The notes beneath the pieces are model-generated. The model did not search any database. It had not been told where the DNA came from and worked only from the letters and a program-made list of their open reading frames with translations. Shown here one piece after another: positions 45,954 through 57,132 of a DNA stretch of 64,000 nucleotides. Every line of letters starts with the position of its first letter. The first letter of the stretch is position 1. Source of the stretch: Arthrinium phaeospermum (Eukaryota; Ascomycota; Sordariomycetes; Amphisphaeriales; Apiosporaceae); contig QYRS01000001.1 of assembly GCA_006503535.1 (NCBI GenBank), forward strand, positions 4,960,001-5,024,000, read 5' to 3'. A program made the position numbers and the translations under genes.

Positions 45954-47250
45954 TTAAAACCCTTGCCTAAGGGTGACTCCCAACTCCGGAACGTCTCCTC
46001 GCCCGACAGGTTGCGCTTGATTACCCCCGTTTCCTAGAACCCAGGAAGGATGACGACGCCAGCCAGGCTCAAGCATTGGAAATGGAGCCGCATTGGGCCC
46101 ACAGCTTACGCCCAAGGTGCCGTCGCCAGGCAGGGGTTGGCTCGTTGGTGGTGGGCAGAAAACAGCTGCTTCCTCTGCCAGCATCTTCTCCTCCATCTTG
46201 ACCTTGTAGGTATTGACGATCTCATTCAGAGTGGCCGCAGCCCTTTTTTTATGGACCTTGGCGGCCCGCAAGTCGGCCTTCTCAGCCTTCTGGAACTCCT
46301 CCTATACATCGCCGTTGTGTCAGCTCTTATACTCATTCCATAGGTAAAGTCAAAGGGTACAGGAAAAGTGGTATGCTTACCTCGTCGAAGATGCGGACAG
46401 CCGCTCAATCCCGGAACCCCTCTGATCGCAACAAATTGCGCGATAATAACCCCCAAAACGCCCAGCAAGCCTATAGACGCTTAAGACACCCCAAATATCG
46501 AGCGCTTTGCCCCATTGGGACCAGAGTTTAACGCCGAGGGCGTTTCCACCTCCCGAAGGAGCGCCAAGGTTTGGCGCGGGGGCGCCGTTGTTGATGTTCA
46601 TGTTGGGTGCTGGTGCTGGTGGACGCTCGGCAGTCGGCCATTGTTGGTTGGCGTAGGAGCGTTGTTTCTGGTGTTGCCGCCGCCGAAGCAGCTTGAGGCA
46701 GCTACTCAAAGGTACTTGGCGGAGGACCGCCATTGTTGCTGTTGTCATTGGCCCGGGCGGGGGCCGGCGTCGTGTCTCTTATCGTGTGGGAGCCGCACCA
46801 TACCGAGTTGCGCATGACCATGCCCCAAACCCTCAGGAAGAACCAAGACACCAAAACAGACGACGCCATTGGGTGCCACTTTGGCATCGGCGTCGAAACG
46901 CTGGTCGGGCCGAACTCGGCGGGCTTGATGGTGGTGCTTGTGGTGGCGGTGGTGGTGCTGCTGTTGCCCGAAGGCACGACGACACCGGTGCTGGTCCTGG
47001 TGGCGATGGTGGTGGCGGTGGAGGTGCTGCCGTTGCCCGAAGGCAGGACAACGCCGGAGCTTGTCTTGTTCTTGCTATTGTACAGAGTCAATATATGCGT
47101 GTGAAACTCAAAGGTAGATAGGAGATTTGATAGCTTACGTGTGGGTTGGTGGTGGCGGCATCTTGGTTGTTTGTTATGTGTGTGTGTGTCTGGTTCCTAT
47201 GTCATCAGTTAGCACGCCCATCAGTATACCAATAGAGCAGATGGACTCAC
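45954..47250 (-). pseudogene. Family TCC copy E, long ectodomain, frame broken
   Basis: The leader intron is 47250..47197 (54 nt, the same length and nearly the same sequence as at 33.1 kb). Exon 1 is 47161..47139 (MPPPPTH plus AC, phase 2), then an intron to 47075. Exon 2 begins at 47074 with KNKTSSGVVLPSGNGSTST and continues Thr-rich to WHPMASSVLVSWFFL. That frame then ends; a second Asn/Pro-rich part (PAPNMNINNGAPAPN) and GNALGVKLWSQWG lie in another frame. The family motif RNLLRSEGFRD is followed by TGA at 46407..46405, then AAVRIFDE. Exon 3 (46301..45954) encodes EEFQKAEKADLRAAKVHKKR and a Cys/Pro tail of 115 residues in all. With at least one frame change and one stop, it is probably inactive. 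Confidence 0.6.
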
Positions 47251-49399
47251 GATCTGCTTAATAGCTTGAAAAAAGTAGTCGGTCGTTCTGGTGAAGTTAC
47301 TGCAGGGCATCACACGTAAGCTTGTTGGACAGTCCAGATCGGTCAAAGAAGATGAGGGAAGAAAATCAAGACTGGCCCGACGACCGCGGGGTTCGAGTAC
47401 CTTCAGCAACTCGTTCCTTTAGAATCCACTACACTTGTTAAAGCTCCACCTGCGGTGACTTCCACTCTATCTGCAATCATTGCAGCAGGCACGTACTCAG
47501 TGACCTTAGTACCATATTTGCAGAGTGTCGGGACTCTGCGATGTCCCATTCTCATCTGCCCGCGCTTACGTTTTGATGTGTACAACTCACAGAAAATCAA
47601 TATGCGATTGATAGTATGACTTGCGCAGATGCTGTTGGGGTCTTGCTGGACTCATTCCATTCCATTCCATTACTGGATGCCTGTTGGTCGACATGAAGGT
47701 GTTATGTCCATGTTTCTAGAAGCTGCACGCACTGCAGCACTGCAGGTGATCAAAGCAAGCTAAAGGTGGGGGCTAGCGTCAACGGGGTTTTGGGTAAAGT
47801 ATGTTGAGCGCGCTGATAGACGGCCTCCTTCCTTTGGTCGGGTGCCTTCAATCCTGGAATTCGGTACCTCGGTTTCGCTGCATCTCAAAATCTAGATATC
47901 AAAGTAATTTTTATACCTTGAATCAAACAGAGTGTGGCTGATTGGTGGTGTCACAGGTCGCCAAGACATCATCTGGACGGTCAAATGGCTGAAGATGACA
48001 TGTGATTTGCTAGGGAGTCTGCTGGGTGGTCCATACCCTTATCGCAGACCAGGGCCTGGGAACTATTCACTATTCCCGACGTTTTGTGATAACTGTAGTG
48101 CTCTATCCTGCCACTTGATGATGTGATCACTGCATCTGACCATCGCACAACCGATACAGCTCTCAAGTCCTTTGCAGGTATTCATCTTGATCTTGATGTC
48201 TCGTTGAGTCATCAAAGAGAGCTCGATTGATATCGTGAAGGCAAACTGTTCGTGACTCGGTGCGGAACGGAATTATGCTTGTCGACTGGCTGTCGCTGTT
48301 CCTCCTCACGCCATCAATTGTACATGGTCTCGAGACGCGACTCGTGGATAACGCTTCAGGCGCTCGTTCCCCCTTGTCTTTTGGTTTGGTCGTTCTGTTG
48401 ATTTGGTGTTGGTAGGTTGCAGGCTTCCTGTGACACAAGGGTGCAGGATCGACATACCTTTACGAAGCTTGCCAGTTCGGACTTTTCCGATAGCCATTGC
48501 AGCCAACCCAAGCAAATACCCAGCCCCAAACCCATAGTTCGAACGTGCTGGATTGTAATTTTTATCTGCTTTCCATCCGCCTCGGGGAATCTTGGGCGCA
48601 AGTTCATTGCTTCCATATTCCTTTATGCGTTGTTGGACATGTGGAACGAACACAGGAAACATTCAAGCTCGGGGAATGGGATTGGAGTGTTCCCCATGGC
48701 GATAAGAGGGAAGTTTGCATGTGCGAAGTTGATATTGTAAGTCGTCTGTTTCGCTTGATGCTGGCCAGTATGGGTTCTCCAGACCATGATGAAGAAGCGA
48801 GGATGATCCCGATCCAGTTGAAGAGGTCCATACGGATGGTTTATTCTTCGTGCCGATTGATATCTGAAGTTGATTTGGACTAGATTGATAGAGATGGGGT
48901 GAACCTTTGGAAACGGGAAATGTTAACTGAGAACTGCCCAATGAGAAGTGCCCACTGGGGTGTTGTTGGATGAATTGGTAACATGCCAGTCTTGGATGGC
49001 GAAGACGGCACTCCCTTGTGTTTGAACTGAAATGAAAGAATGAGTATTGTGTATAACTTACGACGAAGAGGACTCTGCTCGACCTTGGCTGTAGAAGTTG
49101 TAGGTGTGGGTTTGGAAGGAGTGCTCGGGTACTTCTGATGCGAGCGCTCTCCATATGAGTACCGCTTCCCAAGACTCGCTTTGTGTGCCTGGTGAAGATG
49201 ACTCGGAATGATAGTCTGACCTTGCCTCGGTTCTCCTAAGTCTTCAACTTCAATGCTTTACGTTGGTCTGGTGTGCATTAGTAACGGCATGGCAAGGGGG
49301 CAGCTGAGGACAATCATGTGACTTACTAGAGATCGTTCGAGAGTACAGAGTGTGGCCGATGAGATGAGCGATAGATCGTTTCCCCTTAGTGATCGCTCG

Positions 49400-49505
49400 T
49401 TGGAGAAGATGTCCCTTGAAGACGATGTGATTTGAAGAATATGCCCTTTGAAGATGTGTTTTGGTGATGTTGTTTGAAGAAGATGCCCGTTGAAGAAGAA
49501 GCTTG
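49400..49505 (+). repeat. Imperfect minisatellite with TTGAAGAAGATGCCC units
   Basis: Segments such as TTGAAGAATATGCCCTTTGAAG and TTGAAGAAGATGCCCGTTGAAG recur with irregular spacing. A period near 45 bp can be seen but the units are diverged. Confidence 0.5.
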
Positions 49506-49747
49506 AGTGACTTGGTAGACTTGTAGAGACCGCTGCCGATAGTAATTCTGGCTGTTGCTGATGATTGTGGAGGAGTGAATGAAGGCTCTTTTTTGGTTGC
49601 TATCAACAGCACTCAAGTGAGACGTGGAGAGTCATGACGGTCTCGGTTGCTGGTTCCTGGTTTTTGTGTCCATGGGGAGTGACAACAGAAGCAGGGAACG
49701 ATCTCGGATGTGAGCAAGATGCGAAGTTGGCCATCTTGTGGACTCTG

Positions 49748-49817
49748 GCAGGCTGGCTGATTGACTGAATGGCTGGCTGACTGACTGGCTGGCTGGAGCT
49801 GATGTGTGTGTGTGTGT
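49748..49817 (+). repeat. GGCT/GACT tetranucleotide run and TG microsatellite
   Basis: About 50 nt of alternating GGCTGGCTGACT-like units followed by GTGTGTGTGTGTGT. Simple sequence in gene-free DNA. Confidence 0.6.
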
Positions 49818-50395
49818 TTGAAGGATGTCGTTCAGCGCTTGTATGTTCCTTGGTATCGGTGTGATTGGTGATTGTCAGCCAATGACGAGATGGTTTGCTT
49901 TGGTTGGGAAGGTGGTCTGTGTGAAGGTTTGACTTCAGCGTTGATGTAGGTTGGTGAGCTGAGTCGCTGTCGTCCTTCTGATGGTGATGTTTTCACTTGA
50001 GGATCGAAGCTTGGTGGTGATTCTGGTCTTCTCTTCTCGGTGTTTGTGGTTGTGGAAAAGAGGGTTTTAGTGTAGATGAATGGTTTCTGGAGGAAATGAA
50101 GATAGAGGCCCGCGGGGTTTCATAGCACCGCCCTTTATGCCAGCCGAAGCTGACAAAGGAGGGGCTTTAGTTTCGGCACATATAGTAGAACGTCTGAGAC
50201 GTCCAGCCTACTCAGCCCGGACAGGGTACATCTCCCTTTTTCAAGAGAGACGTCCAAACCACACCCTCCACGGCCCGGGCCCCATGTGCTCATCCCGAAG
50301 GAATCATTGCACATGAGGTGGACGGCGCTACGCCCATAGCAGGCTTTTCTTCTTTTCTTCCAAAAAACAAACAAATACGAAAAACAAACCAGACC

Positions 50396-51261
50396 TTACC
50401 CAACCAAAAAAAGCAACATTTGTCCTTGTTCTTCTTCTTCTTCTTCTTCTTCTTCAGGTCCTTGACCGCCTGGATCGGCGGTTGCGGCGGCGGCCGGCGG
50501 CAACGGGGAGGATGGGAGGGGGAGGGGAGGAGCAGCGGCGGCAGAGAACCCGGAGCACCACTGCCACCACCGGCGGAGCAGACCAGGGTTGGCGGCGGCG
50601 GCGGCGGCGGCTTTCTCCTTCTCCTCCTTCTTCTTCTTGTCCCTCTTCTCCTTCTCCTCCTTCTTCTTCTTGTTCTTCTTCTTCTGCGCCTCGGCCCACT
50701 CTTTGGCATCTTTCGCCCTGTTCTCGGCTTTCTCCTTGGCCTTATCGAGTTCTTCCTGTGTAATGTATTAGCATGGTAATTCCAGTCGAGGGTCCGAAGC
50801 GAAAAAGCATTGAGGTATTAGGAGAAACGGAGGCTATGGGTTTGACTTACCTGGTCAATGATATCGGCCCAGGCAGCGAACCGCCTGAACCATGGCTGCC
50901 GAAGCAGCTTGCGCCTCATGACCAAGAAGATAAAGGCCAGGAACAACCAGGGCTTTGGACTGTCCGACCATTCCCACCAGGTCGACCACAATGGGGTACC
51001 ACCTATGGTGGTATCTGTGGCGCCTGTAGGTGTCGGCCACGTAAGGACTGACACCGTAGCGGTTACGGTCGTTGTCTTGGTTTCAACTACATGTGAAACG
51101 CAAGGAAGGCAGGAGGAGGGGAGGGGGAGAGGGAGGGCGGGAGGGGGAGAGATGGTGGGGTCCTCGAAAGAGGGCACGAGGATGGTAGCTGAGCTATATA
51201 ACATGTTAGTAAGTGGTGTTCTTAGGGAGAATGGAGGCAGAGTAAGTGCTTACGACGTCAT
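50396..51261 (-). CDS. Family TCC copy J: intact membrane/coiled-coil protein, 236 aa
   Basis: Exons are 51261..51254 (8 nt, MTS start, phase 2), 51193..50851 and 50755..50396; both introns are GT-AG with frame kept. A leader intron with GTAAGT...GTGCTGAC...ATTCAG lies just upstream of the ATG. Residues 1-80 are Pro/Thr-rich with two Cys (CLPC) and end LWSTWWEWSD. Residues 82-95 are hydrophobic (PKPWLFLAFIFLVM). Then come RRKLLRQPWFRRFAAW, the motif shared with copies D and E, and exon 3: EELDKAKEKAENRAKDAKEW, a long Lys/Glu coiled coil, an Ala run, and a Glu8 stretch. This is the best-preserved full member and defines the family. It is likely a single-pass membrane protein with a cytosolic coiled coil (inference). 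Function unknown. Confidence 0.65.
50430..50457 (+). repeat. (TTC)n microsatellite encoding the Glu run of copy J
   Basis: CTTCTTCTT... on the plus strand gives eight consecutive GAA codons on the gene strand near the C-terminus of TCC copy J. Confidence 0.8.
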
Positions 51262-53108
51262 GTTGCTGGTCCTGGTGATGTTGATCTGAATAGGCGAAGT
51301 CAGCACGTATTCAACGGCCTTCTAAACATGACAGGAACGGTGCGTGAACTTACAAATCGGAAATAAGAAGATTATCAATCTAGACAGCTATTATATACCG
51401 ATTAGTAAACGTTTATACAGCGATCGGGCGTAAACATTGGGGTGATCTTACCTGTTCTCTCGGTGACCAAAGAAGGAAAAGAAGAGAGGAAATCCAACAG
51501 GATCCAACGCGTCCAAGATAATGGCACCACCCACGCTCGCTGTGCCCAACTTCCAAGTGTGGGGCCCCACGCTTCGAGGGCTCTTGCCTAGGTAGGACTT
51601 GAGTACGTGGTTGCCTTTCTCTATTTACGGATGTCTCGACAGTCCTACGTCTAATCGTATTGGAATTTTCTCATGGGAACTGCGAAGACTGTTGGCAAGC
51701 ATACCTACAGCATCATGTTCTCAGGCCAGAAAGGATTTGTCGAGTTACAGGCCCTTTGTTCAGGTTCTCTTCATACCATCGCTTGTACTTCACGTCGTCG
51801 CCAGATCCGTGGTGTGGAGACACGCGACTTCCACTGGCCGTGCCTGCTTGCTTACTTGTTGCCAGTGGAAACAGACTGATCACCCAGGGAAGGCTAGTTG
51901 CATTCCCTTGTATTATCTGAGATTGTATCTATGATAATCGCCCCTAATGCTATTCTGATGAGTTATCACCTTTGTTAATGCTTTGCCACAGCTAGGAAGC
52001 CGGTAAGTAGACTTCATATTCATTCCCACGTCTTGCGAGAGGGCCATCCTGGCTGCAACCAAGATGACCTCGAAGTGGATCCATCCATCCTCTGGGTAGG
52101 ATATTAAGTACACTCAAGCACACTGCACTGGTATGTGTCACGTTGAGGATCGAGATAAAGGTTCATTGAAGCAAAGAGACCCTTGTCTAGGTATTCGAAA
52201 TGTTGCTTGATTACTGAAGGATGTCTTTGCCCTTTGGTGCTATGTGTAAAAGGTTTGCAGATTGATGAAGTTGGATGTTCAAGGTCCACGCCCCTAGATG
52301 CAGCATTGGAGCCTCTGATAATTGGTGGGGAACCCAGCGAGATGCGCAACATGCAGACACAGGTAAAGTAGAAGGAAATGCAGGTTTTGTTCTTGGCATC
52401 TCCCTGGCAGTGGCCCCTTGCCTGTTATCCCATGATCTGGTCCCTGATTGTCTTTTATATAAGAGACTGTCTGACAGTACTTGTTACTTTTATGCCATGG
52501 AGGGGCCACAGCTTCTCATAGCCGCAAAACCATGATGTTGTTGGGCTGGTGAAATCGAGGTATTCAGGACAAACACCAAAGCTGCTGCAGACCAATGCTT
52601 ATTATCATAGAGCTATATGTAACACTCTTACAGCCTCAAAGACTTTGCAGTTTGTGGTGGACTCTACACTCGCTGGGCTCGAGGGCGCGGACGTTGTCCT
52701 GGAGGGACAAACGGGTTTTATGCTGGCGGTGGTCATGGATGTAGAGTTCATATTTATCAAGGTAGAAGGGAGAGTTGCACGGTTGGTATTGACCGCGGCC
52801 ATGCATTCAATTCCCGGATATCAATACTGGTTGACAATATATGCGTAGCATCAAAGACATCCTGTGCTGCCAAACCCCCTGAATTTCTGAGCTGCTACTC
52901 AAGCGGCTCAGCTACCTAAGTATCTAAGGAATAACACAGAGCCCACCCTTCAAAGACCCGGCACACCCACTTTCCAATGTTGTTTGTGCTAGAATCCTTG
53001 CCTGAGCCATTTGGACACCGAATACCTGACTGAGCGAGATACAGGTGCTTCAAGCAACTGAGTAGATAGCTTATCTGCGCTTTGGTTTCCATATCACATC
53101 GCAATGGA
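51262..53108. other. Intergenic region
   Basis: About 1.8 kb, including the leader and promoter of TCC copy J. A Ser/Thr-rich minus-strand frame (52605-52802) recalls a TCC ectodomain but has no splice context or coiled coil, so it is not called. Confidence 0.4.
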
Positions 53109-54026
53109 TTAGGAATCTGGCGTGATGCACGTCGGCGTCGGCACAGAGCACTCTCTTGTCTCGGCGTAACACTTGCAGTCCCAATGTGCTCCTTCACTGT
53201 TCCAGAAGTACATCAGATATATCCCACAGGGCCAGGTGCCTCTGCAATCACAGGCCATCTTTGGTACCAAGCTTCTGTCGCGCGTCAACTCGGGGTTGAC
53301 CGACAGGCCCCGCAGAATAACGTCGATGGTGTCCTGCAAGCGGAGGGGGATCTGCGCCTTGCCGGTACGGGCGCAGACATCGTTGAAGATGGTGTCCAGC
53401 GCGTTAAGGACTCGTGGATGGCGCCCCCTCAACACCCCATCCTCGTTGACGATCTGGTGCGCCCCGCGGATCTGATCCACAATGGCTTCCGGTAAGGCGT
53501 CTAGACGCTCTTGTTCCTGCACGGTATCATGTACAATCTGGTACTCGACCAAGCGCTCCAGCAGGTCCTTCTCAGTCTTCGGGGCGCCGTTGCGTGGCTC
53601 GTAGTAATCCTCGGTCTTCCAGCGACTCAAAAATATCAAGGTTTGGTTGAGGAAGTATTCGTCGGTGAATGATTGGCACTCTCGGGCCCTGTCCTTTTCT
53701 CTCGCGTTGTGCAAGGCACCGAGCAACAGGGCTTTCACATTGTCCTCCGCTGTAGGCATGGGAAGGTTGGTAGGCCTAGAATACGGCGCGGTAGTATCGC
53801 CGAGGGCAGAGGTTTCGGACGTAGAAGAAGGTTGCAATGGATCTCCTGTGGGAAACTCAGGAACAACTGTGACTGTTGTCATCTGGGGTTGGCCTGGACC
53901 ATAACCTTGGTATTGCGGTCCACGGGGGATCGGTTTAAGTGTGCGTGGGTACTTGATGCCCCGAATGGCAACATCGCTCGCCGCCACAATGCCAGCAAGC
54001 ATTGCGATATACTTGAAGCACAGCAT
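53109..54026 (-). CDS. Family S secreted protein S4, 305 aa
   Basis: Intronless, start taken at ATG 54026 (the frame extends two codons upstream without an ATG). The signal peptide ends near residue 17, followed by a long Pro/Thr/Gly linker to about residue 92. The core is LLLGALHNAR, Cys117 (RECQSFTDEYF), FLSRWK, TEKDLLERLVEYQIVH, AIVDQIRGAH, HPRVLNALDTIFNDVCARTG with Cys218, and TIDVILRGLSVNPEL. The C-terminal module has Cys at 259, 261, 267, 284, 286, 293 and 300 with MYFWNSEGAHWDCKC. It lies head-to-tail with S5, 560 nt apart, suggesting a local tandem duplication. The longest member; unknown function. Confidence 0.78.
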   Translation of the reverse strand: MLCFKYIAMLAGIVAASDVAIRGIKYPRTLKPIPRGPQYQGYGPGQPQMTTVTVVPEFPTGDPLQPSSTSETSALGDTTAPYSRPTNLPMPTAEDNVKALLLGALHNAREKDRARECQSFTDEYFLNQTLIFLSRWKTEDYYEPRNGAPKTEKDLLERLVEYQIVHDTVQEQERLDALPEAIVDQIRGAHQIVNEDGVLRGRHPRVLNALDTIFNDVCARTGKAQIPLRLQDTIDVILRGLSVNPELTRDRSLVPKMACDCRGTWPCGIYLMYFWNSEGAHWDCKCYAETRECSVPTPTCITPDS

Positions 54027-54588
54027 TTTCAACTGATGCGCTGGGCGGCGTGTGGACGATGAGGTTGGTATAGATATGGATGTAGGGGAATAAAATGGTC
54101 AATTTGATCACATATGTTCTGGAGGTATCTGCAAATTGGATCACACAGAGCTGCGGGACAGCCGGCATAAGAAGGTGCTCGTAGGTGAAGTCGGAATTTG
54201 AGTAAGTTTTTAGACTTATGATTATATATCAGAGTTCGCGACACCCATTGATGATAATGCACTCGATCGCAGACACGACTTGCTCAGGCCAGCGAATAAC
54301 CTTCGTAACTCTTATCATTACGTATCGGTGGCAACAGTACTATTTCGAGGATTCCAAACCTCGTTCCTGTTATATCGAATCCATCAGGGCTGAGAAGTGT
54401 CGCTCGTGACGCCGTCCGCCTCCTTGGAAGCCAAACTATAGCCCGTACATTGGCAAAATTGACTGAGAACTGTTAATTCCTAGTTTTGGGTGTCATTGAA
54501 TGCTGAAATTACATCGTGCAATGAACCTGGGTCCCTGACATCCTTGGTCTGCCGTCCGCCCGTGCGCGAGTAACCTCACTCCAATTAA
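54027..54588. other. Intergenic region between S5 and S4
   Basis: About 560 nt. It holds the S4 promoter and any lost 3' part of S5. I could not find the Cys/Trp module of S5 in any frame. Confidence 0.4.
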
Positions 54589-55263
54589 TCATGTGGAGAT
54601 CCCGCGCAGGACAACATCCACCGTTTCCTGAACTGTCCGGGGTATACGAGACGTCTTTCCGGTGTCAGCGCATACATCGTCAAAGATAACATCCAGTGCG
54701 TCGAGGACACGATCTTTGCCGCCCCTCAAGATCCCCCTATCGTCGATGATGGACTTCATCTCGCGGATCTCCCCCACAATGTTGTCCGGGAATTTCATGG
54801 CGACGGCTTCCTTTCCGGGATACCCTGCCTGCGAAGAGTCGGAGCTTATGATTCGGTACACATCCTGGTACTGGACGAGACGCTCGAGCATTTGCTTGGC
54901 CGTCGTCGTTTTGCCCTCGAGAACGACCGGGGCCCCGCCATCCGGCTTCCAGTTGCTGAGGAACCGCACGGTCCTTTCGACGAATGCGCCCTGGTCTATC
55001 TCCTTGCACTTCTCGGCCTTTCCCGCTGCTCGTTCGTTGACCAGCGCGCCGACGATGAACGCCGTGGTGCTGTCGTCGGGTGTGGAGATGGAGATGCCGG
55101 TCGGTGAGGCCAACGGAGAGGAAGTGGTTGACGTGACAGGAGGGCCATATCTGTAGGAAGTGTGTGTGACAGCATGAGCGTCGTGAGTAAATGCTGCATG
55201 TCGAGGTCCCAAGCAGGAGACAGCTCCTGCTAGAGCAAGTACAAGGAACCCGAGGGTCAACAT
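54589..55263 (-). CDS. Family S secreted protein S5, 224 aa, C-terminal module absent
   Basis: Intronless. The start is taken at ATG 55263, which begins a good signal peptide (LTLGFLVLALAGAVSC); the frame is open further upstream but has no ATG. The core is IVGALVNER, Cys86 (EKCKEIDQGAF), FLSNWK, KQMLERLVQYQDVY, MKFPDNIVGEIREM, DRVLDALDVIFDDVCADTG with Cys198, and ETVDVVLRGIST. It stops exactly where the other members continue to the NPxL segment and the Cys/Trp module. The gene is thus C-terminally truncated but its core is intact. It could still be secreted. Confidence 0.7.
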   Translation of the reverse strand: MLTLGFLVLALAGAVSCLGPRHAAFTHDAHAVTHTSYRYGPPVTSTTSSPLASPTGISISTPDDSTTAFIVGALVNERAAGKAEKCKEIDQGAFVERTVRFLSNWKPDGGAPVVLEGKTTTAKQMLERLVQYQDVYRIISSDSSQAGYPGKEAVAMKFPDNIVGEIREMKSIIDDRGILRGGKDRVLDALDVIFDDVCADTGKTSRIPRTVQETVDVVLRGIST

Positions 55264-56259
55264 GTCTGTGACGAGCTGAGCAGCCTGGGATGGAAGCAGT
55301 GTTGGACTCAAAGTTGTATGGAAGTTGTCAAGGAGATAATCGAAGTCCGCATTTAAAGAACGGGCTTATGCTGGACTTATAATTCACATGTACACCGTGC
55401 ATACGAGACGGGCGAATTGGAGCATCGTTTGATGTCACTAGTATAGCCCTCATAACATGCGCCTTAGGATCGAAAACCATTAGATCTAGGCTTGAAGCTA
55501 CCTACTTCTTGATTTTGGATGACACTGGGAGATCTCATGCGAGAATAAACCAGGACAATCTCTGTTCGGAGGTAGTAATAAGAGCTGTAGTTTCAGCTCA
55601 GCAACCATCACATCGGGTTCCTATATGAAATAATGAACATTTGTTTAATTCAGCCTGTTCCTTACCTTTTCGCAATCACGAGAAATCGGAATGACTGCCA
55701 TTGGTTCTATCAATGGCTGAGTACGAGCAGCTTACTTCTGCGACCACTTGCGAGATATGCGAAGAAACAGCGCAAACCTTCTTGATGTGGACACTGAGCA
55801 ATGGTGAGGTAGCCTCCGAGGTGAACCAATCTACGAATGAAGACTACTTACTTGCCGCCAGCGAAACCGGAATCAGTGCCAGAAAGATTGGATATGCATG
55901 TCTTTGGTCGTGCCTGTGTTTGAGGTCACTTGCTTATTTGAGTTTCGTCCAGCTTAGGCAATCAGGGACTGAACCAAACATCGAAGCACAGAATATTGGA
56001 ACTGGACTATTGAAATGGTTCGTTGTGATATGAATCACATCTATTAAACCAAGCTGCTGTAGTAACGTCCGGTGTGGGCGCGGCACCCGTAATAATAGTA
56101 ATCATTTGATCCTTCCTTCTTCCAATTCGGCCATCGTTCTTGCGTATAGGGAGAAAGACCATCCACATGATTGTTTCCGATGCACCTTGGACGAAAGCCT
56201 AAGGGTCGTTGCCCGTTGGAGGCAAGACGTCTGCTGGTTCGTCTCGATCCCGGCCGGAT
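55264..56259. other. Intergenic region
   Basis: About 1 kb. A plus-strand frame at 55701-56033 has no homologues that I recognise and no splice context; it is not called. The right part (from about 56044) reads as the decayed 3' tail of TCC copy F. Confidence 0.4.
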
Positions 56260-56730
56260 CGCTATCTGACGACCGGTTCTGAGCCCAGGTCCGCATGTGA
56301 CCAGCGCGAACACCGGAAACCACGGGCAAAGGCAAACTGGAGGATGGGGAACCCCGGTCCCGAGCGAACGGGCGGGCACGGGCGGGCATGGGCGGGACGG
56401 CGTCTGCTTCCTCATCTTCTCCTCCTGCATCTTGGCGAGGCCGGCAACGACAATCTCTTCCAGAGTGGCCGCAGCCCATTTCTAAGGACCTTAGTGGCCC
56501 CCTTGTCGGCCTTTTCCATTTCCTCCCCCTCCTCCTCCTCCTCTTCCTCTCCTCCTCTCGGCAGGAGGGGGCGCAAGGCAATCGAGCCGGGTGGCTCGAC
56601 GCCGCCAGCGTCGGAGGAACTGTGGCCGGGGAAAACAGTGAAGAGGGAGGGGGCGGGCGGGCGGCGTGCGGCGGGGGCGACACACGAGAGATACCGGTGC
56701 CGGGGCGAGACTGCAACTGGCCGGTGTGCT
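56260..56730 (-). pseudogene. Family TCC copy F, frameshifted, inverted duplicate of copy I
   Basis: On the minus strand the DNA runs parallel to 61.1-61.55 kb. Shared blocks include a segment reading GGCCAGTTGCAGTCTCGCCC, a Pro-rich part, GEEMEKADKGATKV, a GGGCTGCGGCC string, and a tail reading LPLPVVSGVRAGH in both. A base is missing near 56480 (CCTTAG against CCATAAG), so the coiled coil jumps frame and continues as AAATLEEIVVAGLAKMQEEK with weak upstream support. The hydrophobic segment is absent, as in copy I. It is not likely to be functional. Confidence 0.55.
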
Positions 56731-56734
56731 GCCG

Positions 56735-57132
56735 GGCTTCCACCGGCGCTGGCGGCGCCGGGACCCGCGGCCCCTCGACCTGCTGATCCTCCACGACGTC
56801 GGCGCCGTCGAGCTCGTGGGGGGCGGCGGCGTCGACGTCACCCTCGCAGCCGAGCACACGGTCGACCTCCTCAACGCCGAGCGCGCCTACCTCGCTCAAC
56901 TGGCTGACTGGCCATATTATCAGCCCAGCCCAGCTACCCCCCACTTCTAATCCAGGGACGGCCAGATCGAATGGAAGTTCAACGCATCTGCTGATGGTAA
57001 ACCTCACCTCTATGGTACGCTGGATGCCAATTTCCTCGGGGCTTTCGACTATATCGAGAGTGTCGGCGGAGAGGACGTGCTATTCCACAACCAACGTCTG
57101 ATCATTGAGGCACAACGTCGCCAGGAGCCCTA
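56735..57132 (+). pseudogene. Relic reading frame with in-frame TAA, unknown family
   Basis: One plus-strand frame reads LDLLILHDVGAVELVG, EHTVDLLNAERAYLAQL and DWPYYQPSPATPHF. A TAA follows at 56948-56950, then the same frame continues RDGQIEWKFNASADGKPHLY, ANFLGAFDYIESVGGEDVLF, to a stop at 57132. The protein texture on both sides of the TAA suggests one gene broken by a CAA-to-TAA change. No start codon or family is recognised. It overlaps the 3' end of the minus-strand coiled-coil exon. Confidence 0.45.

Larger units (their letters stand above)
47251..50395. other. Long intergenic region with simple repeats
   Basis: About 3.1 kb without a secure gene. A minus-strand frame around 48350-48640 (GYLLGLAAMAIGKVRTGKL, one possible membrane segment) is too weak to call. 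Simple repeats occur at 47654-47671 (ATTCC), 49400-49505, 49748-49799 (GGCT/GACT) and 49802-49817 (TG). Confidence 0.45.

Noticed and set aside
48306..48662. 118-residue minus-strand frame with one possible membrane segment
   Set aside because: Candidate introns nearby are about 30-35 nt and neighbouring frames do not join convincingly. Not enough to call a gene.
52605..52802. Ser/Thr-rich minus-strand frame resembling a TCC ectodomain
   Set aside because: No tiny first exon, hydrophobic segment or coiled coil next to it.
55701..56033. 110-residue open frame on the plus strand
   Set aside because: No signal peptide, domain or splice context; could be chance or an unreadable relic.
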